The notes beneath the pieces were generated by a model. That model saw only the letters and a list, made by a program, of their open reading frames with translations. It searched no databases and was not told the DNA's origin. Both the position numbers and the translations under genes were made by a program. Positions 1 to 6,289 of a stretch of DNA of 9,086 nt are shown here, one piece after another. The DNA lies in the NCBI GenBank assembly GCA_900555295.1, contig USKN01000066.1:1-9086 (forward strand), given 5' to 3'. Position 1 is the first letter of the stretch, and every line of letters begins with the position of its first letter. The DNA comes from an uncultured Eubacteriales bacterium (GTDB taxonomy: Bacteria; Bacillota; Clostridia; UMGS1810).

Positions 1-47
1 CAGGCTGTTTTACTTGTATATTCGGGTTTGTTTGATTTTTTCTTTTT

Positions 48-1208
48 TTATTTATTAAACAAATCTCTCATTTTGTCAAAGAAATTTCTTTGCTGCTTGT
101 AATTACTTTCTTTAGAAAGTTTTGCAAAGTTTTCGAGTGCCTCTTTTTGCGCGCTCGTCAGGTTTTTGGGTACTTCAACGGTAATTTTAAGCAACATATC
201 TCCGCGCACTCCGCTTCTTATATGCGGTATACCTTTACCGCGTATTCTAAACACTGTGTCCGGCTGTGTACCCTCGGGTATTGTGTATTGTATTTTACCC
301 AATGTGTATTTTTTTTGCTCATCAAGAATAGGTACTTCCACATCGGCACCCAGCGCCGCCTGTACAAAGGTTACGGGAACATTGCAGTTTACGTCTATAC
401 CCGTACGTGTAAATATGGGGTGCTTTTTAATTGATACGGTTACAAGCAAATCGCCTTTCGGCCCGCCGTTTACACCCTCGTTGCCGAGTCCGCGGAAACT
501 TACCGTCTGTCCGTGGTCTATTCCGGCCGGTATATCTATTTCAACATTTTTTGCACGTTTAATTAAACCTTTTCCGCGGCATTTTGTACACGGGTTTGTA
601 ATAATAGTACCTTTGCCTCCGCAAGCCGAACAGGTTGTAACGTTTACAAACTGCCCCAGAGGAGTTCTTTGAACATTTCGTACTTCACCCGTTCCGTTGC
701 ACGCCGTACATTTTTTCTTGTCGCTTGCATTTTTTGCACCTACGCCGCCGCATTCGTCGCATTTTTCAACTGCATAAATTTTAATGGTTTTTTTAACCCC
801 GAATGCTGCCTCCTCAAATGTAAGCAAAATACTTTCCTGTATATCGCTGCCTTTTCGAGGACCGTTACGTCTGCGCTGCGAACCGCCTCCGAAACCGCCT
901 CCGAAAAACGAACCGAATATATCGCCCAAATCAACATCGCCAAAACCTCCTCCGAACGGATTGCCGCCGCCAAAACCGCCGTCGGCTCCCTCGTGTCCAA
1001 ATTGGTCATAGCGCTGTCTTTTTTGTGCGTCACTGAGTACACCGTATGCTTCGCTTGCCTCTTTAAATTTTTCCTCCGCTTCTTTATTACCCGGGTTAAT
1101 ATCGGGGTGATATTTTTTGGCGAGTTTTCTATATGCTTTTTTTATTTCGTCCTCGCTTGCGTCTTTGCTTACGCCGAGAACTTCATAATAATCTCTTTTA
1201 TCAGCCAC
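48..1208 (-). CDS. dnaJ: Chaperone protein DnaJ (Hsp40, type I)
   Basis: Co-chaperone that delivers unfolded clients to DnaK in the cytoplasm and stimulates its ATPase. The 386-residue product has the full type I architecture. The J-domain is at about residues 5-70, with the HPD motif at 34-36. A Gly/Phe-rich linker follows at about 71-118. Four CxxCxGxG zinc-binding repeats have their cysteine pairs at 150/153, 167/170, 193/196 and 207/210. The C-terminal beta-domains run from about 215 to 350. Length is normal for the family. The start is GTG at 1208, giving the expected MADKRDYYEVLGV beginning, with a purine-rich ribosome site AAGGAAAGG (1219-1227) 10 nt upstream. It is the last visible gene of the hrcA-grpE-dnaK-dnaJ operon and is separated from dnaK by 124 nt of inverted repeats. 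No convincing terminator is visible in the 47 bases after its stop, so transcription may continue beyond the window. Confidence 0.98.
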   Translation of the reverse strand: MADKRDYYEVLGVSKDASEDEIKKAYRKLAKKYHPDINPGNKEAEEKFKEASEAYGVLSDAQKRQRYDQFGHEGADGGFGGGNPFGGGFGDVDLGDIFGSFFGGGFGGGSQRRRNGPRKGSDIQESILLTFEEAAFGVKKTIKIYAVEKCDECGGVGAKNASDKKKCTACNGTGEVRNVQRTPLGQFVNVTTCSACGGKGTIITNPCTKCRGKGLIKRAKNVEIDIPAGIDHGQTVSFRGLGNEGVNGGPKGDLLVTVSIKKHPIFTRTGIDVNCNVPVTFVQAALGADVEVPILDEQKKYTLGKIQYTIPEGTQPDTVFRIRGKGIPHIRSGVRGDMLLKITVEVPKNLTSAQKEALENFAKLSKESNYKQQRNFFDKMRDLFNK

Positions 1209-1230
1209 GGTTTAACAACCTTTCCTTATT

Positions 1231-1247
1231 AGCTTATTTTATAAGTT
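1231..1247 (-). promoter_or_regulatory. Small AT-rich inverted repeat before the dnaJ ribosome site
   Basis: CTTAT (1233-1237) and ATAAG (1241-1245) form a 5-bp stem with a 3-base loop. It can extend by a G-T pair and an A-T pair to 1231/1247. It ends three bases before the dnaJ ribosome site. The stem is weak and could be chance in AT-rich DNA. It is listed because it is the third consecutive inverted repeat in the dnaK-dnaJ gap. Confidence 0.3.
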
Positions 1248-1283
1248 TCAAATGGAAGGTGTATAAATACACCTTCCATTTGA
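1248..1283 (-). promoter_or_regulatory. Perfect 16-bp stem-loop between dnaK and dnaJ
   Basis: The arms 1248-1263 and 1268-1283 are exact reverse complements over 16 bp, around a 4-base loop (TAAA on the plus strand). No run of U follows on either strand, so it is not a standard intrinsic terminator. As RNA it would fold stably in the operon transcript about 40 nt upstream of dnaJ. Plausible roles are protection of the upstream dnaK message end, a processing site, or partial attenuation that lowers dnaJ relative to dnaK. The structure is visible directly; the role is inferred. Confidence 0.75.
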
Positions 1284-1286
1284 GCG

Positions 1287-1324
1287 GTACTGCGGCAAAA
1301 CTTTTTCGCTTTTTGCTGCAGTGC
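1287..1324 (-). promoter_or_regulatory. Stem-loop after dnaK carrying the shared TGYAGCAAAAWGC motif
   Basis: The inverted-repeat arms are 1287-1300 and 1311-1324, around a 10-base loop, and begin 8 nt after the dnaK stop codon. The inner arms (1291-1300 and 1311-1320) are identical, base for base, to those of the stem-loop after the LTA-synthase-like gene at 6240-6267. In the sense (minus) direction, 1320 to 1308 reads TGCAGCAAAAAGC. Two positions pair as G-U only in plus-strand RNA and would be A-C mismatches in the dnaK transcript. No U-tract follows in the sense direction. It may be a weak terminator, an mRNA 3'-end stabiliser, or a dispersed palindromic repeat. Confidence 0.6.
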
Positions 1325-1332
1325 ATTTCTCA

Positions 1333-3180
1333 TTAGTTATTTTTATTATCGTCATCTACAACGGTGTAATCTCCGTCATATGTGCCGCCTGCGCCGTTTG
1401 CACCGCCGTTTGGATCTTGCTGTGCACCGCCCTGCGCACCCTGCGGATTTGCTGCCTGGTACATTTTTGTGGATACTTCATAGAATTTCTGCTGGAGAGC
1501 CTCTGTAGCTGTTTTAATAGCTTCGGTATCGGTACCCTGCAATGCTTTTTTAACTTCTTCAAGTTTAGCCTCAATATCCGATTTATCGGCAGCGTCTAAT
1601 TTATCGCCCAAGTCTTTAAGCGATTTTTCACACTGATATACCAACGAATCGGCATTGTTGCGAACTTCAATTTCTTCTTTTTTCTTTTTATCTTCTTCCG
1701 CAAATTTTTCAGCGTCTTTAACGGCTTTATCTATATCTTCGTCCGAAAGATTTGAGCTTGCGGTAATTGTAATATCCTGTTCGTTGCCCGTTGCCATATC
1801 TTTTGCCGATACGTGAACAATACCGTTTGCGTCTATATCAAATGTAACTTCAATCTGCGGAACACCGCGCGGTGCGGGTGCTATACCTGTAAGCGAGAAA
1901 CGTCCGAGGCTCTTATTGTATGCCGCCATTTCTCTTTCACCCTGAAGTACGTTAATTTCAACGCTGGTTTGGTTATCTGCCGCCGTTGAGAAAATTTGGC
2001 TCTTCTTTGTGGGTATTGTTGTATTTCTTTCAATAAGCTTTGTGCAAACGCCGCCCATTGTTTCAATACCGAGCGAAAGCGGAGTTACGTCAAGCAAAAG
2101 CAAGTCTTTAACATCGCCTGCAAGTACACCTGCCTGAATTGCCGCACCTATTGCAACACATTCATCGGGGTTAATGCCCTTGTGAGGTTCTTTGCCTATA
2201 AGTTTTTTAACAGCTTCCTGTACGGCAGGTATTCTCGACGAACCGCCTACAAGCAATACTTTGTTAATTTCTGACGGATTTAAACCTGCGTCGGACAATG
2301 CTCTTTTTGTGGGTTCCATAGTAGCCTCGACAAGGTCTGCCGTAAGCTCGTCAAATTTGCTTCTCGAAAGTGTAATATCCAAGTGTTTGGGGCCTGTTGC
2401 GTCTGCTGTAATAAACGGCAGGTTAATATTTGTGGTTGTTACACCGCTCAATTCGATTTTTGCTTTTTCGGCTGCTTCTTTAAGTCTTTGGAGTGCAACT
2501 CTGTCGGCGCTTAAATCTATGCCGTTTTCTTTTTTAAATTCATCAACAAGATAGTTTATAATTTTCTGGTCAAAGTCGTCGCCGCCCAAACGGTTGTTAC
2601 CCGATGTAGCAAGAACTTCAAATACACCGTCGCCTATTTCGAGTATAGATACATCAAACGTACCGCCGCCGAGGTCGTATACCATAATTTTTTGCTCGTT
2701 GTCTTTATCCATACCGTATGCAAGAGCTGCCGCGGTAGGCTCGTTTATAATTCTGAGTACTTCAAGGCCCGCAACTTTACCTGCGTCTTTTGTAGCCTGA
2801 CGCTGTGAATCGCTGAAGTATGCAGGTACGGTAATAACAGCCTGTGTTATTTTTTCGCCGAGGTAACTTTCAGCGTCCGATTTTAATTTTTGCAAAATCA
2901 TAGCCGAAATTTCCTGCGGTGTGTATTTTTTGCCGTCTATATCAACCTTTCTGTCAGTACCCATATCTCTTTTAATTGAAATAATTGTTTTGTCGGGGTT
3001 TGTAATAGCCTGACGCTTTGCAACCTGACCTACAAGTCTTTCACCGTCTTTTGTAAACGCAACAACCGACGGAGTTGTTCTTGCACCCTCCGCATTGGCA
3101 ATAACAACGGGTTCGCCGCCTTCCATAACCGCAACGCAAGAGTTAGTAGTTCCTAAATCAATACCTATAATTTTTGACAT
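1333..3180 (-). CDS. dnaK: Chaperone protein DnaK (Hsp70)
   Basis: ATP-dependent cytoplasmic Hsp70 that binds and releases exposed hydrophobic segments of proteins, working with DnaJ and GrpE. The protein has 615 residues. The nucleotide-binding domain (about 1-357) shows the phosphate-1 motif GIDLGTTNSCVAV (6-18), the phosphate-2 motif YDLGGGTFDVS (168-178) and the adenosine motif LLVGGSSRIP (309-318). The linker VKDLLLLDVTPLS is at 357-369. The substrate-binding beta-domain runs to about 480, a charged helical lid to about 575, and a Gly/Gln/Asn-rich tail ends in DDDNKNN. The ATPase domain lacks the roughly 20-residue insertion of Gram-negative DnaK, as in other Bacillota. The ATG at 3180 is the start: GGGAGG (3189-3194) lies 8 nt upstream and the protein begins MSKIIGIDLGTT. 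A TTG 30 nt further upstream would translate through that ribosome site. It lies 49 nt after grpE and is probably co-transcribed from the hrcA promoter. Confidence 0.99.
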   Translation of the reverse strand: MSKIIGIDLGTTNSCVAVMEGGEPVVIANAEGARTTPSVVAFTKDGERLVGQVAKRQAITNPDKTIISIKRDMGTDRKVDIDGKKYTPQEISAMILQKLKSDAESYLGEKITQAVITVPAYFSDSQRQATKDAGKVAGLEVLRIINEPTAAALAYGMDKDNEQKIMVYDLGGGTFDVSILEIGDGVFEVLATSGNNRLGGDDFDQKIINYLVDEFKKENGIDLSADRVALQRLKEAAEKAKIELSGVTTTNINLPFITADATGPKHLDITLSRSKFDELTADLVEATMEPTKRALSDAGLNPSEINKVLLVGGSSRIPAVQEAVKKLIGKEPHKGINPDECVAIGAAIQAGVLAGDVKDLLLLDVTPLSLGIETMGGVCTKLIERNTTIPTKKSQIFSTAADNQTSVEINVLQGEREMAAYNKSLGRFSLTGIAPAPRGVPQIEVTFDIDANGIVHVSAKDMATGNEQDITITASSNLSDEDIDKAVKDAEKFAEEDKKKKEEIEVRNNADSLVYQCEKSLKDLGDKLDAADKSDIEAKLEEVKKALQGTDTEAIKTATEALQQKFYEVSTKMYQAANPQGAQGGAQQDPNGGANGAGGTYDGDYTVVDDDNKNN

Positions 3181-3229
3181 AATAAAAACCTCCCAAAAAT
3201 TTAAATTCAATAATATAAATTAACTAAAA

Positions 3230-3796
3230 TCAGTTGGCAACTTTTACCATACTGTAGCGAATAACCTTATCTTTGTAAGTATATCCCTTTTGAAATTCTT
3301 CCACAACCGTATTATCGGCAACCTTATCATCTTGGGTATGCATAACCGCATTGTGAAGTTCGGGGTTAAATTCCTCGCCCACGGCTTTAATTACTTCAAC
3401 ACCGAGATTTTTAAAAACTTCTTCGGTTTGCTTTAACACCATTTCAACGCCTTTGTAGTAATCGTTGTCTTTATCGGTAAACGACGCAAGCGCACGCTCA
3501 AGATTATCGACAACGGGCAAAAGCGCAAGTACCGTATCGGCAACGCTGTCTTTATAAATCTGTTCTTTTTCTTTTATTGTACGTCTTTTAAAATTATCAA
3601 ACTCGGCGGCACATCTTAAATATTTTTCATTTGCCGCTTTAAGTTCGTCCTGTGCCTGTTCAAGTTTTTGCTCAAGCTGAGCCTTTTCGTCGCTCAATAC
3701 GGTTTTCTCCGCCGTATCTTGGCAGGCATTTTCTTTTTCAGGCGCATTATCAACCTTATTTTCTGTATTTTCTTCAGTCTGCTTTTTCTTTCCCAC
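3230..3796 (-). CDS. grpE: GrpE, nucleotide exchange factor for DnaK
   Basis: GrpE works as a dimer in the cytoplasm to open the DnaK nucleotide cleft and release ADP, which resets the chaperone cycle. The 188-residue product has a variable charged N-terminus (1-35). A heptad-rich coiled-coil follows at about 35-85, rich in Glu, Lys and Gln. A helical segment contains LLPVVDNLERAL (92-103). The C-terminal beta-domain has GVEVIKAVGEEFNPELHNAV (132-151) and the family-typical ending GYTYKDKVIRYSMVKVA (171-187). Length and layout are normal. The start is GTG at 3796, with AGAGG (3806-3810) 9 nt upstream. The gene sits 58 nt after hrcA and 49 nt before dnaK, with no promoter or terminator recognised in either gap, which fits co-transcription. 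Confidence 0.97.
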   Translation of the reverse strand: MGKKKQTEENTENKVDNAPEKENACQDTAEKTVLSDEKAQLEQKLEQAQDELKAANEKYLRCAAEFDNFKRRTIKEKEQIYKDSVADTVLALLPVVDNLERALASFTDKDNDYYKGVEMVLKQTEEVFKNLGVEVIKAVGEEFNPELHNAVMHTQDDKVADNTVVEEFQKGYTYKDKVIRYSMVKVAN

Positions 3797-3854
3797 TAAA
3801 TAACACCTCTTAATTTACTGTTTTTATTTTTTCTATGTTTAGCTATTACTTTGC

Positions 3855-4886
3855 CTAAAACACATCGCCGTTTTTTGATAAATCGTTAAGCGTATGCGTT
3901 AAATAGTCCAGCGTTGATATTACCTTTGAATAGTCCATTCTTGTAGGACCTATAATTGCAAGTTTGCCTTTAAGATTTGAGCCGAGAGAATAGTTTGATA
4001 CAACCAGGCTCAATCCGTGGTCTTTTAATACGGGGTTTTCGCTGCCTATAATAACCGACGTATTATTACCCGTACCCGAAATTATTTTTTTAAGGCCGTC
4101 ATCGTTCCGCAAAAATTCAAAAAAGTCTTTGGCACGCTCTATGCTGTTAAACTCGGGGTGATTAAAAATATTCGACGTACCGTTAAACTCTATATCGGGC
4201 TGTGATGTATCTATAGATAATTTTTTCAAAAAATCAAATATAGGGTCAAGCAAACTGCTTTCAACGGGCAAAAGCTGTTTTTCACTTTCAAGCACTTCAT
4301 CGGTAAGAGTGCTTACGCTTACTCCGTCAAGCTTTAAATTAAGCAAATTTGACAGCTTTTCAAGCACTTCGGCGTCGTACGGTTTAGATGTAATAATATT
4401 ACTGCTTTTAACCTCGCCGTCTTTTGTTACAACAATCATAACAAATGTTCTTTTATCAATGGCTATAAGCTTTACACTGCCTATAACCGCCGATACCGAC
4501 GTGGGTTTTGTAAGCGCCGTTGTGTACTGCGTTAATATACTCATAAGCTCCGATATGCCCGTCATTGCTTTGCCGAGTTCCATATACTTTTGATGCAGTG
4601 CAAACCTTATTTGGTTTATTTCGTTTGATGTAAGCTTATATTTATTCATAAGCTCGTTTACATAAACGCGGTAGCCGAGTACCGACGGCACTCTACCTGC
4701 CGACGTATGCGGTTTTTCAAGATATCCCGCCTCTTCCAAAGCCGCCATTTCGTTACGTACGGTTGCCGAGCTTACACCAAGATTATGGCTTGCCAAAACA
4801 TACGACGACCCTACGGGTTCAGCCGTTAAAATGTAGTCATCGATGATAGCCTGAAGAATTTTCTTTTTTCTGTCGTTAAGCTCCAC
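3855..4886 (-). CDS. hrcA: Heat-inducible transcription repressor HrcA
   Basis: Repressor that binds CIRCE operators upstream of chaperone operons; in the family its activity depends on GroEL, which links repression to free chaperone supply. The 343-residue product opens with the family's winged-helix domain. Diagnostic stretches are LTAEPVGSSYV (20-30), GVSSATVRNEMAALEEAGYL (37-56) and the wing motif PHTSAGRVPS (59-68), followed by GYRVYVN (71-77). The ligand-sensing domain follows, and the conserved C-terminal segment KLAIIGPTRMDYSKVI is near residue 310. The start is GTG at 4886, with GGGGAGG (4896-4902) 9 nt upstream. A CIRCE-type operator and a sigma-A promoter lie immediately upstream, so the gene is probably autoregulated as first gene of the operon. 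The wing reads PSVLGYR where many homologues have an acidic residue after PS, a minor variation. Confidence 0.97.
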   Translation of the reverse strand: MELNDRKKKILQAIIDDYILTAEPVGSSYVLASHNLGVSSATVRNEMAALEEAGYLEKPHTSAGRVPSVLGYRVYVNELMNKYKLTSNEINQIRFALHQKYMELGKAMTGISELMSILTQYTTALTKPTSVSAVIGSVKLIAIDKRTFVMIVVTKDGEVKSSNIITSKPYDAEVLEKLSNLLNLKLDGVSVSTLTDEVLESEKQLLPVESSLLDPIFDFLKKLSIDTSQPDIEFNGTSNIFNHPEFNSIERAKDFFEFLRNDDGLKKIISGTGNNTSVIIGSENPVLKDHGLSLVVSNYSLGSNLKGKLAIIGPTRMDYSKVISTLDYLTHTLNDLSKNGDVF

Positions 4887-4895
4887 AATAAAACG

Positions 4896-4902
4896 CCTCC
4901 CC
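4896..4902 (-). promoter_or_regulatory. Ribosome binding site of hrcA
   Basis: GGGGAGG on the minus strand, 9 nt before the GTG start at 4886. It supports the GTG as the true hrcA start. It lies 14 bases downstream of the CIRCE operator. Confidence 0.8.
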
Positions 4903-4916
4903 GACCTTTTGTAATT

Positions 4917-4943
4917 TTAGCACTCTTTGCTTTCATCTGCTAA
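4917..4943 (-). promoter_or_regulatory. CIRCE operator with one degenerate arm
   Basis: Read on the minus strand, this is TTAGCAGAT, 9 bases, then GAGTGCTAA. The CIRCE consensus is TTAGCACTC-N9-GAGTGCTAA. The distal arm matches 9 of 9 and the spacer is exactly 9 bases. The promoter-proximal arm matches 6 of 9, with the three inner bases changed. It begins about 8 bases after the -10 element of the hrcA promoter, so bound HrcA would overlap the transcription start. Spacing, position and neighbour make the assignment strong despite the imperfect arm. Confidence 0.88.
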
Positions 4944-4951
4944 CTATATAT

Positions 4952-4980
4952 AAAATAGCACTTATTCATTCAATTGTCAA
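4952..4980 (-). promoter_or_regulatory. Sigma-A promoter of the hrcA-grpE-dnaK-dnaJ operon
   Basis: On the minus strand, TTGACA (-35, 4975-4980) is followed by a 17-bp spacer and TATTTT (-10, 4952-4957). A TG dinucleotide one base before the -10 makes it an extended -10. The -35 is a perfect match and the -10 matches 4 of 6. The predicted start near 4945 falls at the edge of the CIRCE operator, the usual repression geometry. Confidence 0.85.
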
Positions 4981-4981
4981 T

Positions 4982-5032
4982 AGTTTTTTTCAATATTTTT
5001 CATTATTTATCAATATTTTTTTATTTTTTTTC
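4982..5032 (-). promoter_or_regulatory. A-tract region upstream of the hrcA promoter (possible UP element or curved DNA)
   Basis: On the minus strand, runs of A (8, 7, 5 and 7 bases) are interrupted by short TATTG or TAATG spacers, directly upstream of the -35. The plus-strand 10-mer CAATATTTTT occurs at 4991-5000 and again at 5011-5020, a 20-bp period close to two helical turns. Such tracts can bind the RNA polymerase alpha subunit or bend DNA. The composition is visible; the function is inferred. The region fills most of the gap between hemW and the promoter. Confidence 0.4.
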
Positions 5033-5043
5033 GAATGTTTTCA

Positions 5044-5068
5044 ATTTGTTCACACGTTGTTAACAAAT
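5044..5068 (-). terminator. Possible weak stem-loop after hemW
   Basis: ATTTGTT (5044-5050) pairs with AACAAAT (5062-5068). One mismatch follows, then three more pairs around a 3-base loop. It starts 15 nt after the hemW stop. No U-tract follows in the hemW direction (A-runs do), so as an intrinsic terminator it is poor, and hemW transcripts may read through into hrcA. Confidence 0.3.
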
Positions 5069-5083
5069 CAAAGGGAAATCTTT

Positions 5084-6208
5084 TTACATAAAATCGCACA
5101 ATATTGCGTTGCTTACATAATACGCATTAGGTTTTAGCACAATGCGCCCGTCTGTGCTATCCATAAACCCAAGGCGGGTATATTTTTCTATAACATCGCC
5201 AAAAACATCATCCATAAAAACACCGAATTTTTTGTAAAACAGCTTTTTGTCCGCGCCCGTTTGGGTAAGCCTTAATCCAAGTACAACAAATTCGCTCATT
5301 TGCTCTTTTTTGCTCATTTGGTATCTTTCGCCTTTGGGTATATCCAACCCCTGCACGGCGCAATCTGTATATTCTCTCACTTTTGCGGTATTTACATACC
5401 TTATACCGTCCAAAAACCCTGCCGCCGCCGCGCCAAAGCCGTAATACTCGCATTGAGTCCAATATTTAATGTTGTGTTTTGACTCATATCCGTCACGTGC
5501 AAAGTTTGACAGCTCGTACTGCATATACCCCCCGTCCTTTAAACTCTTGCAAACAATATTGTACATTTCGGCAAAATCATCTTCGCCGAGTTCTTTAATT
5601 CTTTTGCTTTCAATTGCCTTTTTATATGCCGTACCGTGTTCCGCAGTTAAACCGTAACACGAAATATGCTCGGGATTAATGCTTATATATTTTTTTATAC
5701 TTGTTTTAAGCGTTTGTGCATTACTGCACGGCAAGCCGAACATTAAATCAAGATTAATATTGTTAAACCCCTTTTGTCTTAACAGATTATACGTATATTC
5801 CGTATCGTATGCTGTATGTATTCTGCCCAAAAATTTAAGTTCGCCGTCATTAAAGCTCTGCGCACCCAAACTTATGCGGTTTACACCGTATTCTTTCATT
5901 ATATTGCATTTATCCGCCGTAACCGTTTTGGGATTTGCCTCAACGGTAAACTCGCAATCGGGCGATATATTTATATTTTTCTTTATACATTTAAACAGGC
6001 TTTCAAGCAATTTTTCGCCAAGCGCGGTAGGTGTGCCGCCGCCTATATACACCGTATCGGCTTTATCGTTCGCATATGTTGTTTTAATTTCGCCCTCAAG
6101 TGCTTTTATATATTGTTTTGCGTTTTCGTCATTCATTTTATACGATACAAAATTACAGTAATTGCACTTTTGCACGCAAAACGGTATATGTATATATATA
6201 CCTCTCAT
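5084..6208 (-). CDS. hemW: Radical SAM heme chaperone HemW
   Basis: Member of the HemN/HemW radical SAM family; HemW proteins bind heme and hand it to target proteins rather than acting as coproporphyrinogen oxidase. The 374-residue product begins with GIYIHIPF (3-10) and the CX3CX2C iron-sulfur motif, C11, C15 and C18. Phe follows at 20 where HemN has another Cys, which favours HemW. Other family signatures are VYIGGGTPTAL (53-63), ISLGAQSFND (112-121), NLDLMFGLP (152-160), YELSNFAR (231-238), HNIKYW (245-250) and GFGAAAAGF (257-265). The ATG at 6208 is chosen because GAGGTGA (6216-6222) lies 7 nt upstream; an in-frame TTG at 6214 is too close to that site. hemW next to hrcA is a common Bacillota arrangement. 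It follows the LTA-synthase-like gene after a stem-loop. No separate promoter was recognised, so expression may rely on read-through. Confidence 0.95.
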   Translation of the reverse strand: MRGIYIHIPFCVQKCNYCNFVSYKMNDENAKQYIKALEGEIKTTYANDKADTVYIGGGTPTALGEKLLESLFKCIKKNINISPDCEFTVEANPKTVTADKCNIMKEYGVNRISLGAQSFNDGELKFLGRIHTAYDTEYTYNLLRQKGFNNINLDLMFGLPCSNAQTLKTSIKKYISINPEHISCYGLTAEHGTAYKKAIESKRIKELGEDDFAEMYNIVCKSLKDGGYMQYELSNFARDGYESKHNIKYWTQCEYYGFGAAAAGFLDGIRYVNTAKVREYTDCAVQGLDIPKGERYQMSKKEQMSEFVVLGLRLTQTGADKKLFYKKFGVFMDDVFGDVIEKYTRLGFMDSTDGRIVLKPNAYYVSNAILCDFM

Positions 6209-6236
6209 AAACAAATCACCTCATAAAAGCAAAAGA

Positions 6237-6270
6237 GCGTGCGGCAAAATGCTTGCATTTTGCTGCATGC
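6237..6270 (-). terminator. Stem-loop terminator or attenuator between the LTA-synthase-like gene and hemW
   Basis: The arms 6237-6252 and 6255-6270 form a long stem; the tip opens to a 4-base CTTG loop. In the sense (minus) direction it is followed by TCTTTTGCTTTT, a moderate U-rich run, so partial intrinsic termination is plausible. The hairpin starts 19 nt after the upstream stop codon, and the U-run ends close to the hemW ribosome site. Pairs 6239/6268 and 6243/6264 are G-U only in plus-strand RNA and A-C in the sense RNA. The inner 10-base arms are identical to those after dnaK (1291-1320). Confidence 0.6.
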
Positions 6271-6289
6271 CCTGTCTGCGACATAATAA

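Noticed and set aside
1..47. T-rich stretch after dnaJ as an intrinsic terminator
   Set aside because: The T-run is on the plus strand, so it reads as A in the dnaJ transcript, and no stem adjoins it in the visible bases.
740..1042. Open frame on the minus strand inside dnaJ in another frame
   Set aside because: It is fully contained in the conserved Gly-rich and zinc-finger coding region of dnaJ, so it is a frame shadow.
166..1232. Long open frames on the plus strand opposite dnaJ (166-672 and 669-1232)
   Set aside because: They lie antisense to an unmistakable dnaJ, give low-complexity translations rich in Cys, Phe and Pro, and have no recognised ribosome site.
1209..1290. Separate promoter for dnaJ in the dnaK-dnaJ gap
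   Set aside because: TTGAAA and TATAAA boxes exist on the minus strand, but none pair at 16-18 bp spacing with an acceptable partner.
2192..2800. Plus-strand open frames opposite dnaK
   Set aside because: Antisense shadows of a highly conserved gene; the translations are Ser/Leu/Pro-rich and match nothing I know.
3181..3210. TTG start for dnaK 10 codons upstream
   Set aside because: The added residues are not part of any DnaK and would be encoded across the GGGAGG ribosome site of the ATG at 3180.
6209..6214. TTG start for hemW two codons upstream
   Set aside because: It lies only 1 base from the ribosome site GAGGTGA; the ATG at 6208 has normal spacing and gives the usual N-terminus.
5679..6226. 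Plus-strand open frames of up to 160 residues opposite hemW
   Set aside because: They are antisense to hemW with its intact radical SAM motifs, and overlapping frames on the same strand are equally open, as expected in AT-rich DNA.
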